Source: Sphingobium sp. (GTDB lineage Bacteria; Pseudomonadota; Alphaproteobacteria; Sphingomonadales; Sphingomonadaceae). From it: a stretch of 64,000 nucleotides of DNA. The notes under the pieces are model-generated. The model did not search any database. It was not told the DNA's origin and saw nothing but the letters and a program-made list of their open reading frames with translations. Each line of letters begins with the position of its first letter. Within the stretch, counting starts at the first letter, position 1. The translations under genes were made by a program, and so were the position numbers. Shown here one piece after another: positions 8,804-17,806 of the stretch. The stretch lies in the NCBI GenBank assembly GCA_017744605.1, contig JAGIAZ010000001.1, positions 248,001-312,000 on the forward strand, written 5' to 3'.

Positions 8804-10078
8804 ATGGCTGGAGGGATTCATAAATTGAAGCCACGCCGCCTAGAGGCGACGAAGGAGCCCGGCTGGTACGGCGACGGAGGAGGGCTCTGGCTCAGGGTCT
8901 TCAAAGACGGATCGAAGCGATGGATCTACGTCTGGACTAAAGAAAAAAAACGGCGCGAAATGGGGCTGGGCTCCTTTCGCGAAATCACCCTCGCCGAAGC
9001 ACGCGAACAGGCAGGAGCCGCAAGGCGATTGCAGAAAGAAGGGCTCGACCCAATCGAGCTCAGACGCGAGGCGCTAGAGGAAGAAAAGGCAGAAGAGATC
9101 AGCAAGGAAGAAGCAGAAACCCCGCCTGTCGTGCCGACATTCCTCGAATATGCAAAGATCTATATCGCTGCCCACGAAGAAGGCTGGACCAGCGAGAAAC
9201 ATCGGTGGCAGTGGAATAATTCGATCACAAAACATGCCGAGTCACTGCTCGCAAAGCCGGTCAACCACATAACCGCTGACGACTTAGTCGACGTATTGAG
9301 ACCTATCTGGAACGTGATCGCCGATACCGCCGGTCGACTTCGCGCCAGGATCGAACTCATTCTTGATGCGGCGAAAGCGGCGGGTCACATTCAAAGCCCA
9401 TGGGAAAATCCGGCACGCTGGGAAGGCAACCTTATTCATCGCCTTCCTAAACGGAAGCGGCTTGCCACCGGCCATTATCCGGCCATGCCTTACGAAGACC
9501 TGCCAGACTTCTTTGTAGCGCTCCGACAACGCCCTGCCCCAGCGGCTCGCGCGCTCGAATTAACAATTCTCTGTGCCACCCGGACGAACGAGACGCTGGG
9601 GATGAAATGGAAAGAGGTGAACCTGAAGACCGGGATTTGGACAGTACCCGCGGACCGCATGAAAATGCGTATCGAGCACCGAATTCCATTATCGCAGGCT
9701 GCCATCAACGTGTTACAGATCATGCGTCTAAATAGAGAGATAAATCCCGATAATTTCGTATTTCCAGGACAGAAAAAGGGAAAACCCCTATCTCAGATGT
9801 CGATGACAATGGTTATGCGGCGCATGAAACTTGGGCATTTTACGGTGCATGGCATGCGCAGCTCATTTCGCGACTATATGGGCGACATGACCGTCCATGA
9901 GGAAGCCGTCATCGAACATGCCCTTGCGCATCAGTATGGAGATTCCACGGCTCGAGCTTATCGACGGAAGAATGCTTTCGAGAAGCGAAAATTCGTCATG
10001 ATTGATTGGGCCGAATACCTTCTTAGTGCCGAATCACAGATCGATGGGCAGGCGGAAGGTGCAAAGAAGGCCGCGTAA
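8804..10078 (+). CDS. int: P4-type tyrosine integrase (DUF4102 N-terminus)
   Basis: This 424-residue tyrosine recombinase would cut and join att sites for integration and excision. The N-terminal DUF4102-like arm-binding part is visible (WYGDGGGLWLRVFKDGSKRW), and the catalytic domain shows the first arginine in ELTILCATRTNE, the HGMRSSFRDY box (H-x-x-R) and the tyrosine in STARAYRRKNAF. The track ORF opens with TTG 8777; ATG 8804 (MAGGIHKLK) gives the usual family N-terminus, with ATG 8789 also possible. Its lower GC content and its place next to the tRNA-Ala remnant mark it as the integrase of the element. Confidence 0.93.
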   Translation: MAGGIHKLKPRRLEATKEPGWYGDGGGLWLRVFKDGSKRWIYVWTKEKKRREMGLGSFREITLAEAREQAGAARRLQKEGLDPIELRREALEEEKAEEISKEEAETPPVVPTFLEYAKIYIAAHEEGWTSEKHRWQWNNSITKHAESLLAKPVNHITADDLVDVLRPIWNVIADTAGRLRARIELILDAAKAAGHIQSPWENPARWEGNLIHRLPKRKRLATGHYPAMPYEDLPDFFVALRQRPAPAARALELTILCATRTNETLGMKWKEVNLKTGIWTVPADRMKMRIEHRIPLSQAAINVLQIMRLNREINPDNFVFPGQKKGKPLSQMSMTMVMRRMKLGHFTVHGMRSSFRDYMGDMTVHEEAVIEHALAHQYGDSTARAYRRKNAFEKRKFVMIDWAEYLLSAESQIDGQAEGAKKAA

Positions 10079-10101
10079 TTTTATCGTATGTATCATTGTA
10101 T

Positions 10102-10476
10102 TTACGAGCCATCTCGCCGAACAGTAGAATTTCTTATAACATATTCCTCGATGCTTCTGATTGTAACCCTGGACGAGCCGCCAATTTTTGTTTTTTCGAG
10201 ATCCCCTCTGTTAATGAGGGCATATACCTTTGTCCTTCCAACATCTAACATTTTAGCAGCCTTAAGTATGCTCACACATAATAGTGGTAGGTCTGATGCG
10301 GAATTTGCCGCGGCTGTCGTGGGCGGGGCATCTCTCTTCTTTGAAGGTTCTTGAGGATCTGGCTGGCGTGAAGAAGCAACCTTGGCGCCGCGCCGTCTCC
10401 GCAGGAGGATGTCCAAGTCGCTAATACCGGCATCGCCACCACCGTTATCGCGCGACATGGCGACCATCTCGGACAA
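10102..10476 (-). CDS. Excisionase-like helix-turn-helix protein
   Basis: The protein has 124 residues with a low-complexity N-terminal half and a C-terminal MerR/Xis-type winged helix (SILKAAKMLDVGRTKVYALI followed by the wing IGGSSRVTIRSIEEYV). It is last in the transfer operon and convergent with the integrase gene, the usual place for a recombination directionality factor. Its start overlaps the end of the transglycosylase gene by some 30 bases; ATG 10458 is an alternative start with shorter overlap. Confidence 0.78.
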   Translation of the reverse strand: MSEMVAMSRDNGGGDAGISDLDILLRRRRGAKVASSRQPDPQEPSKKRDAPPTTAAANSASDLPLLCVSILKAAKMLDVGRTKVYALINRGDLEKTKIGGSSRVTIRSIEEYVIRNSTVRRDGS

Positions 10477-10987
10477 AAATTTTCGGGCCGAATCGCAAAA
10501 CGAGCTTCGACGCTACAAGCGTTGCATAGTGGCGTTGACGCCAGTTGGTCGGGCTATGATAGGCACCGACCGCCTGCCAATAATCTCGCGTAACCGCGAG
10601 GCCGGATAAGAAAATCCACCGTGCAGCCTGCACGTTAAAACAGGCGTCATGAGTAAGCCACCAGCGTACGCGAGCTTCGGGACGCCCGGTAATGGCGGCT
10701 AGCTTGGGCACCCACCATGTGTTGACTTGGAGCGGGCCAAGATCGCGACTTCCGTCGTTATTAACGACTTCCGCTCCCAGCCAGCCGGCCTCCTGATCAC
10801 GCAGCCCCCATAGGGTGCGCTCCAGCCACGCTTTACCGCCCGATGCTTGATAGATGCATCGGGCGATTTCCCGCTCGGCCCCATCTGTTCCTGATCGCAC
10901 ATGCGCCGCTGAGGCTGGCTCAAGCACCGTTGTCATGCACATCCCGGCCATCAAGCAATGCCAGGCAGATCGGACGCGCGCCCTCAC
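10445..10987 (-). CDS. Lytic transglycosylase (VirB1-like), conjugation associated
   Basis: The 180-residue exported protein contains a transglycosylase SLT core: a catalytic glutamate candidate in LRDQEAGWLGAEV, then DLGPLQVNTWW and AVGAYHSPTNWRQRHY. It would open the peptidoglycan for the mating apparatus. It overlaps by 4 bases the preceding Mrr-like gene and is followed by the excisionase-like gene, so it belongs to the RHH-traD-mobF operon. The SLT family assignment is good; the N-terminal signal (VRSAWHCLMAGMCMTTVLEP) is weak but plausible. Confidence 0.82.
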   Translation of the reverse strand: MRARVRSAWHCLMAGMCMTTVLEPASAAHVRSGTDGAEREIARCIYQASGGKAWLERTLWGLRDQEAGWLGAEVVNNDGSRDLGPLQVNTWWVPKLAAITGRPEARVRWWLTHDACFNVQAARWIFLSGLAVTRDYWQAVGAYHSPTNWRQRHYATLVASKLVLRFGPKIFVRDGRHVAR

Positions 10988-11625
10988 AGCGACATGCCTC
11001 TGATCATGATCGCGCCGCCGTGAATTAGGGCAAGCAATCTTTCGCCGGAAATGATTTCGATATGGTCATGCCGTTCCACAAGTGCGCGAGTAGTCGGCCC
11101 TGTTCGTCCGGTATGAATGAACAGTCCAGACACCTTTCGCGCGCGGCAGAGAGCAGCGAATGCGTCGACATGCTCGGGACGAATGGAGGTAGCATAGCGT
11201 TTCGCCTGGATGAGCCAGGTCTGGCCCTGAATAACGACCTGACCGTCCAAGCCTCCATCACCAGTGTACCGGGTGTTGCGGACGACCTTGCAGCCTCTGC
11301 GTTCGAAGCACTCCAGAAGAAGCTCTTCGAAGGCAAGCGGATCCATACCCCGTAATCGGGCAAAGACGAAGCCTGGAGGCTGATCCCGATCTCGCCCCGA
11401 CAATTGCCTGTTCATAGTCCGGGCTTGTCGGCGCCGCCATCTATGACTGGCTGGCCCTCTCATCCGACGGGCGAGCAAGCCAATCAATATCAGCGCTATA
11501 ACGAATATCCATAGATGGGAGTGTCCGCCCCCGCCGACACCGGATTTAGCCGCCGCCGGATCGACGGCCGCCATCCCGATGGCAAACAGCAAGACGGCCC
11601 TGCGGAGAACCTTATTATCGGTCAT
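10984..11625 (-). CDS. Membrane-anchored Mrr-like restriction endonuclease domain protein
   Basis: The 213-residue protein starts with a signal-like segment, has a transmembrane helix (HLWIFVIALILIGLLARRM) near residue 50, then an Mrr-cat fold: FEELLLECFERRGCKVV, DGGLDGQVVIQ and the catalytic-type QAKRY. Mrr domains are PD-(D/E)xK DNA nucleases. ATG 11625 is preceded by GGAGG and overlaps the relaxase stop by 11 bases; the track start at 11700 lies inside the relaxase. The combination of a membrane anchor and a nuclease inside a transfer operon suggests action on transferred DNA or at the membrane, but this is inference. Confidence 0.8.
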   Translation of the reverse strand: MTDNKVLRRAVLLFAIGMAAVDPAAAKSGVGGGGHSHLWIFVIALILIGLLARRMRGPASHRWRRRQARTMNRQLSGRDRDQPPGFVFARLRGMDPLAFEELLLECFERRGCKVVRNTRYTGDGGLDGQVVIQGQTWLIQAKRYATSIRPEHVDAFAALCRARKVSGLFIHTGRTGPTTRALVERHDHIEIISGERLLALIHGGAIMIRGMSL

Positions 11626-14581
11626 GCTCGCCTCCGTGATTTTGGGCGTGACCGTGCGCCGGCTCGGCGGCGGGTTGCTGGGTCGGGGCAGCCCGCTCAT
11701 GCTCCTCGTTGCCCGATCGGCTTCGATCGAGCATCGAGACGATCCACTGGTCTATCGATCGAGCTGCCGACTGAGCACGACCGGCAAGCAGTGTTGCGAA
11801 ATCCCTGGGTGGCGGCTCTATTTTCGGCTCAAGCCTTTTGGCCAATCGCTCTTTTCGAGCCTGTCGCTCCGTGCGCTGCTCCTCACGCAACCGGTCCCAA
11901 CGCTCGCCGTGTCGAGCCCATCGGCCGTTCACGCTGTCGCGATCGACGCGACCGAGCCCTTCGAGCGACGATGTCTTCACCCCCGACTTCTGGGTTAGCT
12001 TCTCAGCAAGGCGCTCCAGATTTTCTGTCCAGAGGCTGACACCAAATTGTGCGCGCGTGATGGCCGTGTAATAATTTTGGCCAGTGACCAACAGCGAATT
12101 TATCGGCGCAAGCAGATAGACCCAGTCGTAGGTCTTCGATTGAGCGGAATAGACGGTCTCACTGTAGCCGTAATCCCAATTCTTATGACGGGCGAGATCA
12201 ACCTCCTGAACCTTCCCGCCACGGTCCCAGCGAATGGTCGCAACGTAGCCATCAAGATGCTCTACCGTGCCGCGCTCGGCATTTTTGATACCCAATTCAT
12301 TATTGACGAGCCGCCACTGAATGCGATCGCCAGTAGCAATGTCACGTTTTTCTTCCTTGAAAACGTTGATTTGGGAAGCCTTTCCGAGACGGGGGTCCCA
12401 ACGGATCGTCCGCCCATTTTCGTCGACAAGGTTAACCACCTGTCGCCCCCGCGCGTCGCGCGCGATGCCAACAACCTTGTATTCGGCATCGCGCGCGATG
12501 CCGAGGCCGACATTATCGCGCGAGAAGACCACGACCTGCCCCTGGGAGTAGAACCGCGCGAAATGTTTCTCCTGGTCGGTCATGCCTGACGGAGCGAGAA
12601 TCGACAGCCTGGCCTCTTCCGCCGCGATCGCGCCCTCAGTCTTGAGAACGTCGCGTATCTTGCTGTTGACGATGAGGCGTGTGGCATTCTCCAGGACGAG
12701 GATGTTGGTCTTCGCGCGCTGCTCCGGCTCCAGCAGGGTCCAATCCTTCACCAGCATCTCGGCGAGCTTGTCGCTGCTGGCGCCGCTTGTGACTTTGTCC
12801 AGAGCACCGATGGAAGGAGCGTAGTTCTGCCTGCGTGCGAGAGTAACCGCCTTCGCGAGTTCGTCGCTCTTCTGTCGGATCGGTTCGCGCAGTTCCGCTT
12901 TCGACATGCCCAGGCGCATCATCAGCCAAAAGGGCTTCCCCTGCTCGAGCGCACCAGTCTGAAGGGTGTCGCCCAAGAGGAAAAGTCGCGCACCGGTGGC
13001 GCGGCTGATCTCGAGCAATCGGATAGCCTGGCGGTTCCCCAGCTGCCCGGCTTCATCGACGACAAGGACATGGCGATCGTCGAGCTTCGCTCCACCGGCA
13101 GCGAGCAGACTGGCGACCGTGCGCGATTCAATCGCGGCTTTCACCCCCAATTCGGCCGCCGCCGATGAGGTCGGCGCTAGGGCGATCAGTTCAGCATCCT
13201 TGCCGGCTGCCTCACGGAGCGCACCCACGATCGTCGATTTACCGGAACCCGCGACACCATAGACCGCAACCACCCGATCACTGGTTCGACCGAGATGAAA
13301 AAGAGCCGTCCGCTGGTCGCGTGTCAGTTTATGCGCAAGGCCCGCTTCGCGTATCGCTTCGATTGACGCAAGCGGCTTGGCATCATCGATCGCCAACGCA
13401 AGATGATCGGACAAAGCGATTTCCAGGCGCGCGGTCCGATAGGTAGTCCGCCCGCGGGTATGGATCTCATCACCTGTCCGGTGCCTCGTCTCAAGAAGCT
13501 TGAAGCGGGCTTGATGTGCCTCAAGCAACGGTCGAACATCGGCCAGTCGCACCTCGCCAACGTGAGAGGCCAGCCCTACCTGGATGAACCGACCGAGATT
13601 GTTGACGGCCTCCTTTCCCTCGGATTGCCGGAGCCCAAAGAGCGTCGCCCGAGCTGCGATTTGGTCAGAAACCTCGATGTGACGCTCTCCCGCTTTTTCG
13701 GCTGCGGCTAAAGCTTCATGCACAGCCCTGGCATGAATCCCGAGCCGCTCTTCCCAACCCCGATGGAGATCCTCGGCCGAAACCTTTTCCTTGGGCCCCC
13801 GGGTTTCATAGAAGGAGATGCGGCGCGCGGCCTGACCGGTCAGGCCATGCTCGCGCGCATGTGCCTCGATCTGTTCGGCTCGCTGGGACAGCTCCGTGAT
13901 GAGTTCCCGTGGAACACCGCGGATTTCGAAGAGCCCCCTCCGGGGGTCAAACTCTACTTCATAGCCTCGCTCGCGCAGGAGATGGGCCAATTCGTTGCGA
14001 TAGATCTGCCCTGCGACCATCTGCTCGGCATACATTGCCCGGGATTCGAGGCTGACGAATCGGGCGCCATCACGCTCGTTGCTGATGTTCATGACGACTA
14101 CGTGCGTATGAAGATGCGGGTCGAGCTCGCGCGATGCATGTTCCGTGAAACGGGCGAAGACGAGCCGACCCGTCGTCTTTTCGACAACCTCACCATTGAC
14201 GCGGTGACGCATCGAAGCATGTTCTTCCAGATAAGAAAGCGCGACCGTGACCGCCTGTTCATGGGCGCGCGCAATCCGATCGTCACCTGCAACGAGCGCC
14301 ATGATCGATACCGATTTCGGAGCATTGACGGCGAAGTCCCATCCCGGATGGTGCTGGATATCACCGTCAGCGCGCCGACGGCCGAGCTGTTGACCGTCGA
14401 CTTTGCCAGCCAGCAAATCCTCGAAGACAGCCGTATCGACCTTTCCTTCGAGACCGAGTTCGGCAGCGATTTTGCCGCCCCATTCCGAATGCTCGTCGGC
14501 GCCTTTGGTGTAATAATCTCCTACGGTATAATAGCGGGCGATGTTGGCGGGTTTGCCCTTCAGGCGGCGAGGATGGATCAT
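11615..14581 (-). CDS. MobF-family relaxase/helicase (TraA/TrwC-like)
   Basis: This 988-residue protein initiates conjugative transfer by nicking oriT. The N-terminal TrwC relaxase domain has tandem tyrosines (ARYYTVGDYY, residues 16-25), the segment WDFAVNAPKSVSI and the metal-binding histidines ELDPHLHTHVVVMN near residue 160. The second half is an SF1 helicase with Walker A YGVAGSGKSTIV and the DEAGQ box. It overlaps the coupling protein stop by 4 bases, so translation is coupled. Domain order and length match plasmid and ICE MobF relaxases. Confidence 0.95.
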   Translation of the reverse strand: MIHPRRLKGKPANIARYYTVGDYYTKGADEHSEWGGKIAAELGLEGKVDTAVFEDLLAGKVDGQQLGRRRADGDIQHHPGWDFAVNAPKSVSIMALVAGDDRIARAHEQAVTVALSYLEEHASMRHRVNGEVVEKTTGRLVFARFTEHASRELDPHLHTHVVVMNISNERDGARFVSLESRAMYAEQMVAGQIYRNELAHLLRERGYEVEFDPRRGLFEIRGVPRELITELSQRAEQIEAHAREHGLTGQAARRISFYETRGPKEKVSAEDLHRGWEERLGIHARAVHEALAAAEKAGERHIEVSDQIAARATLFGLRQSEGKEAVNNLGRFIQVGLASHVGEVRLADVRPLLEAHQARFKLLETRHRTGDEIHTRGRTTYRTARLEIALSDHLALAIDDAKPLASIEAIREAGLAHKLTRDQRTALFHLGRTSDRVVAVYGVAGSGKSTIVGALREAAGKDAELIALAPTSSAAAELGVKAAIESRTVASLLAAGGAKLDDRHVLVVDEAGQLGNRQAIRLLEISRATGARLFLLGDTLQTGALEQGKPFWLMMRLGMSKAELREPIRQKSDELAKAVTLARRQNYAPSIGALDKVTSGASSDKLAEMLVKDWTLLEPEQRAKTNILVLENATRLIVNSKIRDVLKTEGAIAAEEARLSILAPSGMTDQEKHFARFYSQGQVVVFSRDNVGLGIARDAEYKVVGIARDARGRQVVNLVDENGRTIRWDPRLGKASQINVFKEEKRDIATGDRIQWRLVNNELGIKNAERGTVEHLDGYVATIRWDRGGKVQEVDLARHKNWDYGYSETVYSAQSKTYDWVYLLAPINSLLVTGQNYYTAITRAQFGVSLWTENLERLAEKLTQKSGVKTSSLEGLGRVDRDSVNGRWARHGERWDRLREEQRTERQARKERLAKRLEPKIEPPPRDFATLLAGRAQSAARSIDQWIVSMLDRSRSGNEEHERAAPTQQPAAEPAHGHAQNHGGEHDR

Positions 14582-16602
14582 GCCGGCCTCGCCACGTCAC
14601 GAGCGCCGTCCCGTCGGCCATGTTGCCGCAACCGGAACTCCGGCGCTTTTCCGAACAGGACGAGTTCGGGAATCTCCCTCGGTGTCTCATCCGGCTCTGA
14701 TGGTGGCGATGGCGGTGCTGTTGTCGGGGGTTCGCTCTCCGTCGGCAAATCCGCCTTCGGTTTGACGGGTTCGAATTCAAGAAGAGGCAGACTGAGTTCT
14801 TTGGGGGGCTTCGGCTTGCTCGGCTTTACCCGCTTCAGGGGCTGGACCGTGGCGGGCGGTAATACCGCCTGGTCAAGCCGTAGGGGAGGCGTTGAACGCT
14901 CCTCATATGCGTTACTGACTGCCGGAACCTGGTTGTAGCTATCCTCAAAGCGAACCACGGGCAGGTTGCGGCCAAAGCGAAGATAGCCGGACAGATTGGG
15001 AAGGTTCGTGACTTCGGTGTGCAGGACCAACGGTCGCGTCACCTGCATGCGGGAGAGGTTCACCCCGTCCCGCATATCGTTGACACCGTAGCTCATCCCC
15101 TCGTTCGCCTCGACCTGCTCGACTTGGCCGAGATTTTCCGAAACATGCTTGGCGGTGGGGGTGTCGTTGGCGCGCAGCGCTACCCAGGTGGAGCAATAGC
15201 CGGTGATGGCGGCGGCATCCTGGATACCGTAGGTCGCTTCCAACTGCGGGTAGCTCTGGAAACCCAATATGCCGCAGCCTCCGTATTTCCGCGCACGGGC
15301 AAGGAAGTCGGAGAGCGATGGCAGTTTCTGCAGGGTCGGCAGTTCGTCGATGACGCAATAGAGCCGACGGGTCCGGTCGGGAACCATGCTCATGATCGCG
15401 CTGATGGCGATGTCGAGCCAGACGGTAATAAGCGGCCGAAGGGAGGGAAGCTGGTCAGCCTTCACCGTGATGAACAGCCAGCTATCGTCCTTCTCATTGG
15501 CGACCCAATCGCGGATGGAGAGGCCGTCCTCGGTGTCATCCAGATAGGAGAAGCTGCGCATCACCGAAGCGAGTTCCGCCTGGATACCTGCCGAGGTTCG
15601 CTCGCCCTCGGTCGAGATGAAAGCGGCGGCGTCGGTGCCCGCGGCAAATGTCGCAAGGTCCTGCAGCTTCGATCGAAGCAGGGTATCGAGTAGGACCGAT
15701 ACGAGGGTCCGTTCTTGACCCGCCAGTTTGCGCAACACAGCTACCAGGGTGCCGCGCGCGGCTTTCGCCCAGAACGGATCGCCACCCTTTTCTGGGATCG
15801 TGGATTCCGCGATCTGGTCATAGTGATAATCGCGGGGCACATCGACCCAAGGCGACCAGATATCGGATCGACGATCCAACGGGTTCAGGAGAACGTCGAT
15901 TCCAGGCCGATAAAATTTCTCAACGAAGGTGCCGGCGGTATCGTACACGATCGCGCGGCGCTTCCGCTTGCGGATGCCGTCGAGCATCTTGACGATCATG
16001 TTGGTCTTGCCCGTGCCGGGGGCGCCGCAGATCAGAATATGCTCCGGCTCGTAGGCATCTGGTACATTGACGCCACCGATATCGAAGCTGCCGCGCCGTT
16101 GACGCCAGAGCAACCGGCGCACCTGGCGAGCGGTGCCGAAGCGCGCGCCGCGCAGGAACTGGTTTGATCCGAGCCCCTTTCCGGTTCGGGTGAAATAAAA
16201 CCAGGCCCAGAAGAGCATCGCGAGGGCGAAGATTCCGGAGAGTGCGGCGCCATGCAGGAGGTAGGTCTCGAAGGCACGGAGCGTCCTATGGGCGAGGCCC
16301 GATGCCAGGAGATCCTTGGGGCTGATCCAGTAGGTTTGCCCGCCGGGTGTCTTGAAGAAGATCGGCGTAGCGTTGCCAGGAACAGCATCCCCCATGACGC
16401 TCGCCTGAGCAAGCTTCACGAGGACGAAGCGCTCATAGTCGGTCGACTTTTCGAACGCATACCAGACGATACCGCCGATCCAGATTACAAGCCCTGCGAG
16501 GAAGGTCTGGTAGAAGACCTGTGTCGTCATCCGGACATTGTGGACGATCGCCTGGCCGCCCCGCGTCCAGGAGCCGAGCGTGTCGTGGCGGAAGATGCTC
16601 AT
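14578..16602 (-). CDS. Type IV coupling protein (TraD/VirD4 family)
   Basis: The 674-residue inner-membrane ATPase has two N-terminal transmembrane segments (FLAGLVIWIGGIVWYAF and LSGIFALAMLFWAWFYF), Walker A ICGAPGTGKTNMIV near residue 190 and a Walker B-like region RRLYCVIDELPTL. It would connect the relaxosome to the mating channel. The C-terminal 100 residues are proline-rich and probably disordered. It lies between the RHH gene and the relaxase, with 4-base overlaps on both sides. F/TraD rather than VirD4 subclass is a judgement from the two-helix N-terminus. Confidence 0.93.
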   Translation of the reverse strand: MSIFRHDTLGSWTRGGQAIVHNVRMTTQVFYQTFLAGLVIWIGGIVWYAFEKSTDYERFVLVKLAQASVMGDAVPGNATPIFFKTPGGQTYWISPKDLLASGLAHRTLRAFETYLLHGAALSGIFALAMLFWAWFYFTRTGKGLGSNQFLRGARFGTARQVRRLLWRQRRGSFDIGGVNVPDAYEPEHILICGAPGTGKTNMIVKMLDGIRKRKRRAIVYDTAGTFVEKFYRPGIDVLLNPLDRRSDIWSPWVDVPRDYHYDQIAESTIPEKGGDPFWAKAARGTLVAVLRKLAGQERTLVSVLLDTLLRSKLQDLATFAAGTDAAAFISTEGERTSAGIQAELASVMRSFSYLDDTEDGLSIRDWVANEKDDSWLFITVKADQLPSLRPLITVWLDIAISAIMSMVPDRTRRLYCVIDELPTLQKLPSLSDFLARARKYGGCGILGFQSYPQLEATYGIQDAAAITGYCSTWVALRANDTPTAKHVSENLGQVEQVEANEGMSYGVNDMRDGVNLSRMQVTRPLVLHTEVTNLPNLSGYLRFGRNLPVVRFEDSYNQVPAVSNAYEERSTPPLRLDQAVLPPATVQPLKRVKPSKPKPPKELSLPLLEFEPVKPKADLPTESEPPTTAPPSPPSEPDETPREIPELVLFGKAPEFRLRQHGRRDGARDVARPA

Positions 16603-16901
16603 GCGCGGTCCTGCTCGGGATCGAGCAGCCCCCTGTCGCGGAGCAAACGGCGAGCTTCGGACAGTCCCTTTTGGAGGATATCAGGAGATCGCTCGCCTAC
16701 CGACGTGGCGAGGATTGCGAAGGCCTGGATAGCCGTCGCGTGGAGCTCGTCGAAGCGAGCATGATAGCCCGACGGGTCCGTCCCTTCGAACCGATCAAGG
16801 ATGTCTCGACAATAGGTCGCAAGGCCGAGACCGGCACTGCGCGACTGGACGGTGAGGCGCGCATAGAGGTCGTCATCTATGCGGATCGTAATACGTGCCA
16901 A
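16599..16901 (-). CDS. Ribbon-helix-helix relaxosome accessory protein
   Basis: This 100-residue protein opens with a CopG/Arc-type ribbon-helix-helix (ARITIRIDDDLYARLTVQSR). It is the first gene of the transfer operon and lies directly next to the repeat-rich candidate oriT, so a role as oriT-binding accessory factor and autoregulator is likely (inference). It overlaps the coupling protein start by 4 bases. Confidence 0.75.
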   Translation of the reverse strand: MARITIRIDDDLYARLTVQSRSAGLGLATYCRDILDRFEGTDPSGYHARFDELHATAIQAFAILATSVGERSPDILQKGLSEARRLLRDRGLLDPEQDRA

Positions 16902-17351
16902 GCGGCGGACTCCTTGTCCGACACGCCTGGAACGTGATGAAGCGATGTCTTGATAGCAGCATTTTCTAGCGATCTCAAGAATTTATCGAAACTGCCGGTG
17001 GCAGCCACTAAGTGCCAAACAAGATCAGATGGTTGGTAGGAAAGAGATAGTGGGCTGGCTGCCACTGGCAGTCACTTAGTGCCAAACCGACTGCCATGTT
17101 GTGCCATCGGAAAGGCGCAGAAATCCGCCAAATTCGCGCCCGCAGCACCCGTGCGTACGGTGCATTCCCTCCGCCTCCGGCGTGCGTCACCTCTCCGCAG
17201 CGCCCCGCGCGCTGCGCCTGCCCTCGCTCGGCATGGCGGGTCATCGCTGTGCCGGGGCCTTGGGTGCTGATCGTCCGTAGGCTGGATGGGCGATGCCATT
17301 GCATTATGCGACCCCTTTGCGGATAATGATCGGCGGCGGGCAGGCCATCCC
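16902..17351. other. Candidate oriT / transfer operon promoter region
   Basis: This 450-bp non-coding stretch separates the divergent RHH gene and the 17352 gene. It contains a 21-base direct repeat with two mismatches at 17000-17020 and 17068-17088 (GGCAGCCACTAAGTGCCAAA and its variant), each next to CTGCC/GGCAG inverted repeats. Position and structure fit an origin of transfer with accessory-protein binding sites; no nic site is recognisable by eye. Confidence 0.5.
17000..17088. repeat. Pair of 21-bp direct repeats (iteron-like)
   Basis: The two copies start 68 bases apart and differ at two positions. Both lie 100-190 bases upstream of the RHH gene start. Confidence 0.7.
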
Positions 17352-17687
17352 ATGACGGAGATGAACATGCCCAAGATGAATGACCGCGAGCGGCTTGCGA
17401 AGCTGGAAGCCGATCAGCGCAATATTGCGAATGAAGCAGAAACCGTGCGTCGTGCGCTGCGCGGGCAGTATGGGAAATTAGTAAGCGAGCAGCCTGTCGA
17501 AAGGTTGAGCGAGCGGGAATTCCGCGATCTGCTGGTGCAGGGGATTCGCGTTGGCGGCGGCGCTGCGGTTGCGGCTCTCAAGGGCCTGCCAACGGCGAAC
17601 ACATCCACGCCTGCCGTGTCCAATGGTCGTCAGAAAAAAGGGGCAGCGTTCGCCCAAGGGGCGGCGGGCGATGCGCCTAGCGAATAG
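17352..17687 (+). CDS. Small coiled-coil protein next to oriT (TraC/MobC-like by position)
   Basis: The 111-residue protein has an N-terminal charged helix predicted to form a coiled coil (MNDRERLAKLEADQRNIANE) and a glycine-rich turn (RVGGGAAVAALKGL). I do not recognise a firm family. It is transcribed away from the transfer operon across the candidate oriT, where small relaxosome proteins are usual. ATG 17352 is preferred over 17286 because the upstream part is within the repeat region. It ends before a strong terminator. Confidence 0.65.
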   Translation: MTEMNMPKMNDRERLAKLEADQRNIANEAETVRRALRGQYGKLVSEQPVERLSEREFRDLLVQGIRVGGGAAVAALKGLPTANTSTPAVSNGRQKKGAAFAQGAAGDAPSE

Positions 17688-17702
17688 GGTTCGCTTGGCA
17701 GG

Positions 17703-17720
17703 CCGCGCCGCCAGGCGCGG
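17703..17720. repeat. GC-rich hairpin after the 17352 gene
   Basis: CCGCGCC and GGCGCGG pair around a short loop just ahead of the intrinsic terminator. Confidence 0.4.
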
Positions 17721-17732
17721 TCTGCCAAGCAT

Positions 17733-17771
17733 AAAAAAAGCCGATGCGGGACGCCCCACATCGGCCTTTAT
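17733..17771. terminator. Bidirectional intrinsic terminator
   Basis: AAAAAAAGCCGATGCGGG pairs with CCCCACATCGGCCTTT with one mismatch. The A-run on one side and T-run on the other allow it to terminate both the 17352 gene and the convergent DUF2493 gene. Confidence 0.75.
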
Positions 17772-17806
17772 CGTTGCCGCGCTAGGCAGCCTTGGGTGGA
17801 GATAAG

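Noticed and set aside
13718-14938. 406-residue plus-strand ORF opposite the relaxase
   Set aside because: It is an antisense shadow of the MobF relaxase and coupling protein genes.
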